A stretch of DNA of 64,000 nucleotides from Terfezia claveryi (lineage: Eukaryota; Ascomycota; Pezizomycetes; Pezizales; Pezizaceae), in contig WHUX01000032.1 of assembly GCA_015179025.1 (NCBI GenBank), positions 62,001 through 126,000 on the forward strand, read 5' to 3'. A program made the position numbers and the translations under genes. Below, one piece after another: positions 24,769 to 35,688 of this stretch. The first letter of the stretch is position 1, and the number at the start of each line of letters is the position of its first letter. The notes under the pieces are model-generated. The model was not told where the DNA came from, made no database searches, and saw only the letters and a list, made by a program, of their open reading frames with translations.

Positions 24769-25868
24769 TTATCCTGCCTTCACCAACCTCCCCAAGAAAT
24801 GAGGCATAACCGCATACCAGGTTGCTCTATTACTCCCTTCGAGCTCAATACTTCTCCATTCACCAGCTTGTTTCAACCACTCATCAGTCTTCCTATTAAG
24901 CTCACACCCACCTAGCAAAACTGGCCATGGAATATTATATATGCCTGTAATGTATAACTAGTATCAAATAAATCGTGTGCACAACACTCAGGGAATATAC
25001 CTACCCTGCAATATTCTCTCCGTACTGGTAACTTTATAATCCGGCACAGCACAATGCTCAAAAACAAGCAACCTTCCACCCGGCCTCAAAAGGTCATAAA
25101 GCTTCTTGATCGTTTGGCGAGGGTTGGGAACACTACAGAGGCTTCGGATGCAGACAATGGAGTCAACGGATCCGGGTGGGATCTCGCCATTGGGAAATTG
25201 TTCCACGCCAGAGGCTGTCAGGGTTGGTCAGAAACTCGGGTAGAAAGGCATCTTTGGAGCTAGGAGGTACATACGAACGATAGTGTATATATCACTGAGT
25301 TGACATCTTTCTATCTCCTCCCTCAGTGCAGGGTGCATGTCAGTGTTGGGTTCAATGCCGTAGACCTTGGTGATCCTGTTGTGGTCGAAATATTTCAGTG
25401 TAAACCCTTCACCTGGACTATTTCCAGAAACGCCAACATAGTTAGCATAATATGTTCAATGATATAACAAATAAGTAAACAAGTGAAAAATTACCCCACG
25501 TCAACAACAGTGCCAAAAGCTTGGCTCACGGTCCTCTTAATTTCCGGTTCTGCATCGTTTGCCAAATCTGGACCTATAATAGCCCAGGCACGGCTGAAGG
25601 CACGGTCTTGCCATTTGCTGATTGATAGGATATCTTTTGGCCGGCACTTGAAGAGAACAATTTCAAGTACTGTGACAATGGCAGCTTTAAATAGTCAAAC
25701 GCATGGTCAGTTACATTACTCTGGCGTAAATGGAGAATTGAAATAATTGCTGCAGATACTGGGTATAATATTGAATGTAAGGTCACGATACATACATGCC
25801 AAGCCTACAGCAAGGAAGTACAGAGGAGGGAGGTAGGATTTTAGGCGTGGGGTGAGATCCAAAGGCAT
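24769..25868 (-). CDS. Membrane-anchored class I SAM methyltransferase (METTL7/UbiE-like)
   Basis: Exons 25868-25796, 25684-25495, 25417-25275, 25214-25005 and 24944-24769 give 263 residues. A hydrophobic N-terminal segment (LPPLYFLAVGLA, then AIVTVLEIVLF) would anchor it in a membrane. The catalytic part has SAM motif I as VVDVGPGEGF, an acidic loop (YGIEPNTDMH), motif II (SVDSIVCIRSLCSVPNP), and motif III (LLRPGGRLLVFEHC), followed by IPWPVLLGGCELNRKTDEWL. This layout resembles METTL7-type thiol/lipid methyltransferases in fungi. The substrate cannot be deduced. Introns are supported by GTATGT/GTAATT donors and by restoration of the DVGPGEG motif. Confidence 0.85.
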
Positions 25869-27662
25869 ATTTCCGTGCAATAGAGTAGAGGCGAATTCAA
25901 TCTTAGAGGAGAGGCGAATTCAATCTTCGATATATTAACATGTAAAGCTCTGTAGGGAATCAGAAGATCCTTATAGATCAATCCCAGTGTCCTGCTGAAT
26001 TTCTAAGCGTTCCTAAGCGTTCATACAAGAGCCATGATGTGAATTGCCAGACTAGGTTACTTTTTGCGGCGGGCAGCGGCAGGGGAGCGCCACCTGGAAG
26101 ATTGCAGCATAACCACACCATCCGAGGCTGGGTTGAGATCACCGTCCTTGTGAATCTCTTTAGGCGGGTGAAGGCGGGTCACGGACGTGACAAGCAGGGG
26201 GCGGCAGTGCTAATCTAGTCTCAAATCGTTTGCTATCGTGTGATAAAACTGATTTGTAAACACTCAGTCAGACTGATGTAAACCTTTGTCTTCTTTTTGT
26301 TTCACAGTTGGAGTTGCTGCTTTAAGAGTCTGATAAATTAGGTTGGATATCTCCGAGACTTAAATCCATATAGATGCCCGAGCGATTAGCATAGACTAAT
26401 GGGTCTTGATTCAAAGTGGAACTTCTGTACATCTGTACATTTATATTCTGCACTTCCCTGCCGCATAGAGTTCAGGGTAACTCCAGACTCGGAAAAGCGA
26501 GACTTTTAAAGTATGCTATGGCTACCTAGGTGCCATGTAGGCATCTATCAGGGTGTCAGGACTGTTCCTCCTGGACCTGGGTTGGTCAGCGTCAGCCGCG
26601 ATATGGAGGAAATGAGGTGTGAAAGAAAAGCTTGCCCAAAGCAGCGTGAAGTGGTTCAGTTGGCGATCAGTCAACTTCTGCGATGCCGGTGACAGTTATT
26701 ATTTGCACGCCTGTGTCTGTAAGGAGGGGAATCGGTCTGCCCAACATCACGTAACCTTGCATGCAAAACAAATGACGAATATGACGCAGCCGTGAAGAAC
26801 CGTCTTTGTACGGGAAAAGAATTATGGGGATCTGGAGAGGCAGATCGTCGGTACTGAGTTGGACAAGTTCCGAGACAATACGATTAGGATTGAAGTTTCA
26901 GGTAAGCAAGTAAGCTACCGTACTGGTACCGGTACTTAACTCCAGTAATACCCTCCTACTCCTGCTCCTGTTCCTGCTCCTCCTCCTGCTCCTCCTCCTC
27001 CTCCTCCTCGTCCTGTCTACTCCACACATTGCAAAATCCTACTGGCGAAAAGCATCATTGAAGCTGCACTTCTGCACTTGCAGTCCTCTTCGCAGTCTTA
27101 CGATCGAGACTAACCTTGAAGTCTCGTTTCGATCGCACACACCTTCCCCGCGGCCAATTACACCGCAGCAGGGTCAAGGGTCGGTGGCCCCCACGGCTAG
27201 GACTCTTTCGACGTTTCTGCCGGGATTCGTATCTGCATACAGGCCACCTCTGGTCCACTCAAACGCATCTCTCTGCGAGTGGAACCCTGGTACTTGTTTC
27301 TTGTCTGCATTCAGAAAAAATCATTAGTTCGCGCAATTGATTAACACGTGAATCGAAACGAGCTCGGGCCAGACTTCGTCGCGTCAGCGCACAGCTAGCT
27401 GTGCACACTTCAAGTCGTGTCTGTTGGTCTGGGCTGTCACACGACTGTCAACTTCTTTCCCAGCAGATTTAGAAGGCCAGATTGATGGTCTCCGTAGTTG
27501 AAAACTATATCAATTCTGGACGCCCCCTGAAGGCCCTGTGCGCATACATCCCCAACAGAATACTCGACACCACCCACGGTCAGCACTCCGGCACCATCAT
27601 AAAGTATTGCAGTTCATACACTACCACGGCGTCATTCCCCATACCAGTTCTTCCACGATCCG
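25869..27662. other. Long divergent intergenic region
   Basis: About 1.8 kb between divergent methyltransferase and INSIG genes. It holds an imperfect CTC/CTG trinucleotide tract at about 26951-27013. Open frames near 27058-27340 and 27482-27789 overlap each other in different frames and carry no family signal; I regard them as leader or chance. Confidence 0.5.
26951..27013. repeat. Imperfect (CTC/CTG)n microsatellite
   Basis: Trinucleotide tract of CTC, CTG and TTC units about 60 nt long. On the minus strand it would read as Glu/Gln repeats but ends quickly in a stop, so it is more likely a promoter-region microsatellite of the INSIG gene. Confidence 0.75.
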
Positions 27663-28853
27663 ATGTCAAGCCCAACAAACGATAGTGTTCCCATCTACCG
27701 TCCTAAACCTAGGCGGCCCTTCGACCTTACTCCACTCACATCCCCCAGCCCTACGCCCGAGCACAAGCATGACCTCCCGGCTTGGGTAAATGGTGGCCCG
27801 CAGTCGCCGACCACGGCTAATGGAACCACAACGCCCATTGAATTTACGAAGCGGACGAAGTCGGTCTTAAACCTTACGGCATCGACGCTCTTTGGCATAT
27901 ACTCCAACACCTATAGTGACGGAACGGAGCCACCTACCCCATCATCATTCTTCATGTCTCGGACAAATAGCCAGGTGAACGTCTCGGACACTACAAGCAA
28001 TGGGAACGGGAACGGTGTCAATGCCAATGGCATAGAAAAGGGCACGATGACCAATGGCAAAGCATTCCCAGCGAATTCTAAGGTGGAGGCACCTCGTCGT
28101 CGACGGCGTAGAGGCAAACCTACTTCTATCCCGCAACTCATATTGCGACTATCTGCGCTGCTCATCTTTGGTATCGGCTACGGCGTTATCGTTATGCATC
28201 TCCACAATACAAGGACATTTACTCCAGCTTGGTGGGAGGAGATTGGGGGATACAACATTGGATTTTTGTTGCTCTGGGGTTTGGTGGGAGTGGCCCTAGG
28301 GTCTCTGTTACCATGGATAGATTACTTTCTGGATGAATCCGAGGGTAGTTCTACAGATGGAGAGGGTGGAGGTGTTATGGTGGATTGGATGCAGGTTGTG
28401 AGGAGTATTGGAGCCTTTGTGGGGATTGCCTATGCTATTGTAGGTTTTTACATTCCACTTGAATTCATACAGGGTCGCTAATGCAAACAACAGCGCAAAC
28501 TTCCCTGGCAATCTACGCTTCAAATCTCCCTTACCCTCACCCTCGTCAATCCTGTCCTATGGTACCTGGTCGACCGTACCCGTGCTGGCTTCGTTCTTTC
28601 AGCATTTGTCGGCGTTGCAGGCACAATGATACTCAGCAAAATCAGCCCAGACGTGATACAGGCACCTGAGACGTATACTGGCCGCCTTACCCGGGACGCA
28701 GCTAGCTCAGGGCAGTCCGAGGAGATGCTGATGGGATATATTAGCTATGAGACTGTAGGAGTTGGAGCCTGGATGTGGAGTGTGTTATTCTGCAGCTGCG
28801 TTTGCTTTGGAAATATTGGGAGGAAACTGGCATTTAGGGAGAAGGACTTGTAA
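27663..28853 (+). CDS. Insulin-induced gene protein (INSIG/Nsg1 family)
   Basis: ER membrane sterol-sensing partner that in yeast (Nsg1) stabilises and in S. pombe (Ins1) regulates HMG-CoA reductase. Exons 27663-28439 and 28494-28853 give 378 residues. A ~155-residue Ser/Thr/Pro-rich cytosolic head includes a polybasic patch (RRRRRRGK). The INSIG membrane domain follows: LILRLSALLIFGIGYGVIVM, YNIGFLLLWGLVGVALGSLL, VRSIGAFVGIAYAI joined to RKLPWQSTLQISLTL, NPVLWYLVDRTRAGFVLS, and the final span near WMWSVLFCSCVCFG. Splicing at 28440-28493 creates the family motif AYAIRKLPWQS. Confidence 0.92.
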
Positions 28854-29436
28854 ATATTTTTTTCCCCGGGGGGGTTAGATAAGGAGGACAGGGTTGGGGG
28901 CGGAGGGGATACCTTGATGTCAATGCACCTTTGGTTTATGGGGTGCTCTGTGACTGGTTGACATGGCTAACTAGAGGGCAATTTCTTGCTTTTCATATCG
29001 AGTGTTTGACATTACAGTATCTTCATTGGTTGTGGGTCCGGAGGTTATGTGCTGTTCTAATTGTTATGTATGCTACAAAAATACCCATACAAAATTCTCC
29101 AATATGCGGCTTTTGAGCCACTTTATGCAGGGGTGTAATGATATTAGCTGTATGATCGCCTCGGGGTTGGCAGTCAAAAAACAAAACAAAATTGGGCCAG
29201 TCTCGCGTGTCATAGGACTGGTGTAGGAGATTTCGTGATGTGAAACCACTGCTGTTTCTAAGAGGAATATTGTGCCCGACAAGGCAGACTAGTGCCCGAC
29301 AGGGATTCTTTTTCTCGTGGTTTGGTCTGCTGACCCCCTCGGCACTCGACATGCGGAACCTTTAGACTAGGACGACAGTCCTTTACAGTGTTACCCTGAC
29401 CTAAACTAATATGATTTCTGGAGTTTCAACTACTTT

Positions 29437-29461
29437 TCTTCTTCTTCTTCTTCTTCTTCTT
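29437..29461. repeat. (TTC)n microsatellite
   Basis: About eight uninterrupted TTC/CTT units, followed 0.8 kb later by a (GAA)n run of similar size, so the two could pair as inverted repeats. Confidence 0.85.
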
Positions 29462-30226
29462 TTCGCATTGTATATTATGTTGGTGACATCCAGCCATTCC
29501 ATAGATAGGTACTTGGGCCCTTACAGAACGGCCCTAGAACATCCATATGGATTCTGATTTGGTGGATGAGCTGAACAAAAACCGTAAATAGGTACTGTAC
29601 CTTCAGGGCAGAGCCAGAGGTTAAGTTATTTCTTCGAAGTACTCGGGAATTGTGAGGATCTGGTCTGGGTTTTTTTTTGGGGGAGGGGCGCAATGGGGAT
29701 GGTGGGAATTGAAGAAGAGTTGGATTTCACTAGGCCAGAGATTTTAGCCTTAGATTTTTGCCAGGCCACAAGGGGGGGGGGGAGGGGGGGCAGGGCAGAG
29801 CGGGGAGGGACAGGGGGAATAAATATGATACATATGTATGTTGGTTGGGTTTGCATATGTAATGTAGTAGTAAGCAATAAACAATACCTATGGTATACAT
29901 AATAATATTTAAACCTTTATTATTTATATTCAAGCGAAGGGGATGAGGGGTATGTGTGTGTGTGTTTGTAGCGGAAAAAACTATTATTTTATGAGATGAG
30001 ATGAATAAATATGTCTGCATGTCTGGCCACGTGGGAGGAGTTTATACTCTATTTAAGGAAGGTATGTTGTATCATTGTCAGTGAACTGGCAATAAAAAAT
30101 AAAAAATAAAATTAAAGACAAAGCTGGAGACCGAGTCAAAAATGTAGTATTTCAAGTTCTCAGGAATATCAATCCGCGGGTGGGGATCACTAAAAATCCA
30201 TGGATCCCAAAGATTACAAACAGAGA

Positions 30227-30249
30227 GGAAGAAGAAGAAGAAGAAGAAG
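30227..30249. repeat. (GAA)n microsatellite
   Basis: Seven or more GAA units, reverse complement of the TTC tract at 29437. Confidence 0.85.
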
Positions 30250-30458
30250 GTAAGGAAGGTCAAGGAAGCAGTCTATTTCCTAACAACATGAACGTGGGGA
30301 AACATAAATAGCAGTAAACACGCCAATTTAATATCTAATGCATGAAAACGGTATTTACTTAAATATTCAAGGTACTTTGGTACTATCGTGCACAATCTAC
30401 AGAGTTTTCGCACTTGTCAACCACTTCCCCCCTAATCCTCCTACTCCATCTCGCAAGT

Positions 30459-31199
30459 TCAACTCACCGGTGCACTTGCCTGCCCAGCCTTTGCTACCTC
30501 GGACTTAGCCCGCTCCGCTAGGGCCTTTTCACGGCTGCCATAGCTATAGTGGATCAGATATATTAGAATCCAAATCATATCACTGGGATATATGGTGGGC
30601 TACATACTACCACCAATTGACATATCGGTATCCCTGTGTTAATTGGGCACATTCATTGACGAAATGGCAGCCAAAAAGGAGGTAGTTTTTGGGGGTGACG
30701 GCGAGGGCGTAGCGCATGAAGACGGCAGAGTAGACAACTAGGGCACCAGTCATTTTACCGGAAATGCTAGGAGGGGAAGTTAGTTTGTAGGTGAAGATAA
30801 ATGATGGTCGAGGGCCGGAGGCGGGGTAGGAGCTGGGGGACTTTACATCTCAGGATCCTTCTTTGTATCCATCACGGCCGCAACTGGGATACCAAAGTTC
30901 GAAACGGGGCCCCAGAAGTCTGTGAGGTGGTAGCTCACGTGGGGTGTCGTTAGAGATCTATCATATCAATTCTCATCCTCCCATCTGTCCATTCCATTGC
31001 CCAGATCAATCCAAGCAGTCTTGCCCCACTATCCTACCGTTCCATCTCAAATGTATGGTATAATCCAAATTCCCGTTCTCTGGTCTAGTGACTCAGGAAA
31101 TTGCGCAGCGGGCGGGTAAAACTCACGAGTCGAGCAAACATAATTCAAGACAGGATGACTCCTGATTTTGGCATTGAGGGCAGCGATTGCGGAGGCCAT
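30459..31199 (-). CDS. Mitochondrial pyruvate carrier subunit (MPC1-like)
   Basis: Inner mitochondrial membrane subunit of the pyruvate carrier, which works as a heterodimer with an MPC2-type partner. Exons 31199-31127, 30919-30847, 30766-30608 and 30543-30459 total 390 nt (129 residues). Family signatures are [71 protein letters not shown] and NWW. The C-terminus is a short charged helix ([15 protein letters not shown]). Length and motif order match MPC1. The start [21 protein letters not shown] is the first Met in a short amphipathic leader. Confidence 0.95.
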
Positions 31200-31613
31200 G
31201 GTTGCGTTTCGGTGAGGGGGGTTGAGAGAATGAATCAGATCACTTATACTATGGAGGACTTTCGGGAATTGTTCAAAGCTATCGAGCTCTGTTTTACAGA
31301 TGTGTTGCTTGGATGACTGGACGTGGGCCTTGGCATTATCACGTGAAGCAATTCGGTTTGCTGGACTAGAGAGAATAACCAACTATCGGGTATTAGGGAG
31401 AAAACAATAGTAGTTATGAGAGATAACCTTGTGGATGACTAGGGCATCATATAATTATCTATAGTTACATAACATGGAATCCACCTAACGCCGTGTAAAA
31501 CTTTCTGGATGCTGACTTGATGCAAAAGAAAACGAGGTAGCCGTCGTGAAGAAGGTAATATATGATGAGAGAAAAAAGAGGGTGCTGGGAGGTTTTAGTG
31601 GACGAACAGCGCT
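31200..31613. other. Short intergenic region
   Basis: About 410 nt separating two minus-strand genes: the pyruvate carrier promoter and the Fcf1 3'UTR. No gene seen. Confidence 0.6.
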
Positions 31614-32378
31614 TCACTTCTCCGGGGCATCAGGGAGGCGTTCGATGACATATCTGAGGCCAAAAAGTTAACATCTTGGGCACTCATATTGAATGGAGCC
31701 TTATAGGAATACTCACTTTCCAGTAGCACAAGTCATAATCGGCACTCCAGGTATCTTCCGTATTCTTCGCTTCTACTCTCCATACCGTCAGCATTTGCCC
31801 ACACACTCTCTCTACATTATTGCCCGCAAGTACTCACCAAGTCCCTATCATTCGTCGCCACGATATAAATCTGATGCTGCATAACCCTATCCACCAAGCA
31901 ATCATCCGCATAAACCTTGTGATCGCACTTCAACCTAATAAACCTCGGATCCCTAGCAATCCTCAGTGCAATTCTGTACTTGGTCCCAAGTTTCTCCAAT
32001 TCCGCCATAACACAGTCCGTAATGACGGGAGTGGCTTTGGCGTATAGACAGTCCATCATAGATTCGATAAGCTCGAGTTTTTTTTTGATAGAGTGGTTGA
32101 TGAAGTTGGTATCGACGAGGACTTGGTATGGAGGCCGGAGGGCTTGGTTGTATTGGAAGAAGAGGTTGGAAGGAACTTGGGGCCTGTAGGAGAAGTTAGC
32201 TTGAGTGGGAGGGGGCCTGAAAATTGGATACTGACACTTCGCGGACGACATCTTCAGTCATGGGCTTCTTCTTGACCTCAGAGAGTTGCTTGATTTGGTT
32301 CTCTCGTAGGCGGGCGTCTCTCTTTCCAATAACACGCTTGGCGGCGGCAAACTTTCGGACTTTCTTTGCACGACCCAT
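31614..32378 (-). CDS. rRNA-processing endonuclease Fcf1/Utp24 (PIN domain)
   Basis: Small-subunit processome PIN-domain nuclease, implicated in 18S pre-rRNA cleavage at sites A1/A2. Exons 32378-32236, 32183-31838, 31772-31717 and 31653-31614 give 194 residues. The N-terminus [17 protein letters not shown] is basic as in the family. PIN acidic residues lie in [34 protein letters not shown] and [19 protein letters not shown]. The C-terminus [12 protein letters not shown] is typical. The first junction uses donor GT|GTCAGT so that VVREV joins [12 protein letters not shown], as in homologues. Confidence 0.96.
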
Positions 32379-33421
32379 GATGTCTGTGATTGTGTGGTGG
32401 TTGGTTATAAGTTTTGGGCCAAATAGTTGAAAAACGTCAACCTTGAAATCTTGGCATGAGCTTGGGGGTACAGTATATGCAGTTCTTAGGAGGCAATCTA
32501 TGTACCCGTGTCAGTACACCGTCATGTATTGTATATGCGTATACCAAAGCATGCAGCAGTTTGCAAGTTTGCAGACTGATTTCCATGGAAATCATGATTC
32601 CAAGTAGACTTATCTCTCAGTTCGTACTACCACTGCCAATCAATCTCATTCAATACCTTATTCAGTACGGCTTTGGCTGCAATAACCACCTGAATACGGC
32701 TTTGGCATACTATGAATCAAGGCGGAGAGAGCAGTGAAGGGGACGAGTATGGGGAGGATTCTCAAATGGAACAGGAAAGCCCTAGTCAATTACACTTAAT
32801 GTCGAAAGAAGCTACAAGTGTGGAGACATATCCCTAAACCCGTAGGGAGAGATTCTATGAGAGGGAGGCGGAGAACGGGGAAGCTATCTTGCACCTCTGA
32901 GGAATGGTTGGGAGAAGGTAGGTACATGAACCTCTTGGGAGCAAGTGGATGAAGAGGCCTCGGTGGATGCGGGGAAGGGGACAAAGGGGTGCTGGTGGAG
33001 GCGTTCTTCATTAATTTGAAGCTTCACTTTAGTGGGGTCGCAAGTAGTCTGGTTGGTCGGAAGATACTGGTGTTGTTTGATAGGCTCGGCAGGCAGGAAT
33101 TGTAGTCTGGTTGGCACAACACCCTCCACAGCTGGAATTGGTAGTCTGGAATTGGTGCGTCTACTATCCTCCTGGCTTTTGCAAGTTTTTTCCCGAGACC
33201 AGTCTATCAAGCCTTTTATCTCTTATATATAATCATTTATATATCACAAAGGCACGACGCTGCACGATAGCAGTATTGACTTATTTAAACAGATCTTAAA
33301 AGAATTAGAATAAAGACAATTCAAAAGGAAAGTACATGGATTTTGTTCCGTGGTTCGCGAATAAAAGATTGACCGACAAACATTTAAACCCAGCACTCAA
33401 CTCGAAACCTCCCCGGCTCCT
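32379..33421. other. Intergenic with AGTCTGGTTGG repeats
   Basis: About 1 kb between minus-strand genes. A short plus-strand frame near 32711-32840 rich in Glu/Ser is not supported. The right half contains three arms of the TAGTCTGGTTGG repeat (33045, 33103, 33142). Confidence 0.55.
33045..33149. repeat. Cluster of TAGTCTGGTTGG repeat arms
   Basis: TAGTCTGGTTGG at 33045-33056, TAGTCTGGTTGGCACA at 33103-33118 (identical to the arm at 4984-4999) and TAGTCTGG at 33142-33149, all in the same orientation. They look like remnants of the same element as at 4983-5049. Confidence 0.7.
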
Positions 33422-35131
33422 CTAGAAAAAGTCCTCAGTTCCTCCATACCCTTGACGAGCCAACCAAACCAGTGGCGGCGGGCTACTGCCAAACCTGAAG
33501 CCCTCGTCTAGAGGAGGAAGAGGTGGCGGACTATCACTACCATTCCTTTCCCTCTTCCCCTCCCTCTCCCCCTCCCCCTCGGGCTCCGTCTCGTCCTGCT
33601 CCGTCAACATATAATCATCCCCCACCAACACCGGGTCCTTAATCAACCCTTCAACCTTTCTATCCACTTGCTCTGCCAAATCGGCACACCTCTTCGACTG
33701 ACGCTCAACCTCCCCCATAGCCTGCTCAATAAACGCTAACTGCGTAAGTGTGAATTGGCGTAGGCCATCGAGAAGCTTGAGGGATTGCTGAAGCTGCGGG
33801 CGGATGCTGGCGTTGGCTGCAGCAATGTCTCTGAGGGAGGTCTCGCGGAGGTGTAGAAGTTGTTGACGGATGGGTTGTTGCTGACCGGGAAGGAGTGGGG
33901 TGGTAATGCGGGGAGGGGGAATGCTGGTGCGGCGCAAGCGCTTTGGGAGGGGCGCTGGTGAAGCGGAGGAAGATGGCTGAAAGAGAGGGTCAGCGAGGAA
34001 AATATCATCATGTATGTGTGAGTGGGTGGTACGTACCTCACGTTCTCTCTGCTGCGGCACTTTCCTCTTGCGGTCATGTGTAGGCTGTTTAGCGCGCTCA
34101 TAAGGCGGCGGTGGAGGCAGACTTACAGAACCAGAGGACTCGACATCCAAAGACCCCTGATTCTCGCCTAGTTTATCACCGCCGTCGTCTGCAGGGCCGG
34201 TAACTTGGGTAAGGTTCCCAACGACATTATTAACTGTTGTATTAGTTCCCCCAGTGACAGTGATATGGTTATTGATCCTTATCGATTGCTTCCTAAATCC
34301 CTACAATACATTATACAAATATCAGTAGACCCACTGGAGTGCAGTAGCTCCGGCAGTGCAGTGGGTTATCCTCTTGTACTCTTTACACAGCATGCAGTAT
34401 GAACCGAAGAACCCCGAGTGATAATGAAATACTCTGAGCAGGAACTGCCGTATGACAGTATGTCCAGAAGGATAATCAAACCACTACAAAGGTTCCTCGC
34501 TCAAGAACTGCGGTCGTGTGCTTTTTACTCTTTCTACACAGCATGCAGTATGAATCAAAGATCCCCTGAGCGATAATGAAATCCTCTGAGCAGGAACTGC
34601 CGCATGACAGTATGTCCAGAAAGATAATCAAACCACTCAAAGGTTCCTCGCTCAAGAACTGCGGTCGTGTGTGTCTTGGGTCAACAGCATACAGTGTGTA
34701 TCTCAGCCTCCCAGGGACCGATAATGAAATCCCCTAAGCAGGAACTGCCGCGAACCAGCCAGCCAGTCAAGCCGATGGCCAACGTCTCAGTATGTTCAGG
34801 AAAAATCCTATCGCCCAGGAAAAACCTCGTACAGGAACTGTGGTCGTGATGTCCCAGTTTTGCGCGTGAATTGGGGTGGAATACTTACTTTCATCAGCTT
34901 CAACGCCGCATCCCTCTTCTCCGCATCGTTTGTTTGGGAGATATGCTCCAAGGCTTGCTGCCATAAGTTGAACGCTGCCCGCTTGCGTTTCTTCCGTTCA
35001 GTGGAGGGGAAACCTGGAAGCTGATAGCAGTAGTATGAGAATGTACCGAGTTGCCATGTGGAGGGCTTGTATTTGTCGAAATACGCGTCCGTCGGAAAGT
35101 CGTCGAGCGCGACCGGGTTGTCCTCGGACAT
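33422..35131 (-). CDS. Orphan protein with a 588-nt repeat-filled intron (353 aa)
   Basis: Exons 35131-34889, 34300-34037 and 33976-33422 give 353 residues in phase. I recognise no family. The N-terminus is compact and aromatic (DDFPTDAYFDKYKPSTWQLG, FSYYCYQLPGFPSTE), followed by a basic helix (ERKKRKRAAFNLWQQALEHI). The middle is disordered (SLPPPPPYERAK, basic RKRKVPQQ, KRLRRTSIPPP, a possible nuclear localisation signal). A coiled-coil-like segment (LHLRETSLRDIAAANASIRP to QLAFIEQAMGEVERQSKR) precedes an acidic/Pro tail. The nuclear signals suggest a chromatin or RNA role, but that is inference. Intron 1 is about ten times longer than its neighbours and holds a 150-bp tandem repeat; intron 2 (34036-33977) is exactly 60 nt and stop-free. 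Confidence 0.65.
34380..34845. repeat. ~150-bp tandem repeat, about three copies
   Basis: ATAATGAAAT recurs at 34421, 34573 and 34721 (periods 152 and 148). Each unit shares GAGCAGGAACTGCCG, GACAGTATGTCCAGAA, AAGGTTCCTCGCTCAAGAAC and TGCGGTCGTG. Copies 1 and 2 are nearly identical; copy 3 is more diverged. The array lies inside intron 1 of the orphan gene. Confidence 0.85.
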
Positions 35132-35688
35132 AATCGCGACGTGAAGGGAGGAGCCGGGGAGTGTCGACGAGGGTGTTGGCCGTCTAGCAGTCCCTCCGAC
35201 GTTGGGCTGATGATGTGATGAATGAAGTGATGAATGAAGTGGTGTGCTACTACACTACATGTATTAGTCATTGCCAAGACCTTGGCATAACGAGTTCAGG
35301 GTAAGTTTTGGTTATAAGGTTGTTGCTGGTTGGTACAAATCAAGGTGCAAAAACCTAAATAGAACATGGCTGTAACCCAAGCAAACTAAGTCGTGCTATA
35401 GCACAATATTAGTCTGGTCCAGACTAGGTTGTTACTACCTAGTCTGGTTTGCCACCGTTCTTGTGCACGCCTTGGCTGGGGTTGCTGATCGATAGAGGGA
35501 AGGAATGGAGGGGAGGGGGGAGGGAAGCTGGAAAGGCGTGGGAACTTGAGCTAAATATTCTTGGACAGAAACGGGAGCTGCTGATACGAGTGTATATTGC
35601 AAATCCCGGATAACAAACAGCAAAACTCCAAACGAAACGCTCCCCATCAATATATACCCAGCTATCGTTATAGCAGTTCCGCACAAAT
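35132..35688. other. Intergenic with palindromic repeat
   Basis: About 560 nt between minus-strand genes. It contains a small palindrome cluster at 35394-35455. Two overlapping minus-strand frames here (about 35435-35740) partly coincide with the last SDR exon read in a wrong frame. Confidence 0.55.
35410..35447. repeat. TAGTCTGG/CCAGACTA palindrome cluster
   Basis: TAGTCTGG (35410-35417) faces CCAGACTA (35419-35426) across one base, and another TAGTCTGG follows at 35440-35447. It belongs to the same repeat family as 4983-5049 and 33045-33149. Confidence 0.65.

Larger units (their letters stand above)
28854..30458. other. Intergenic between convergent genes, microsatellite-rich
   Basis: About 1.6 kb. 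It contains (TTC)n at 29437-29461, a G-rich tract at 29772-29789, TG alternation near 29953, A/T-rich stretches and (GAA)n at 30227-30249. Open frames here are fragmentary and low-complexity. No gene seen. Confidence 0.6.
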
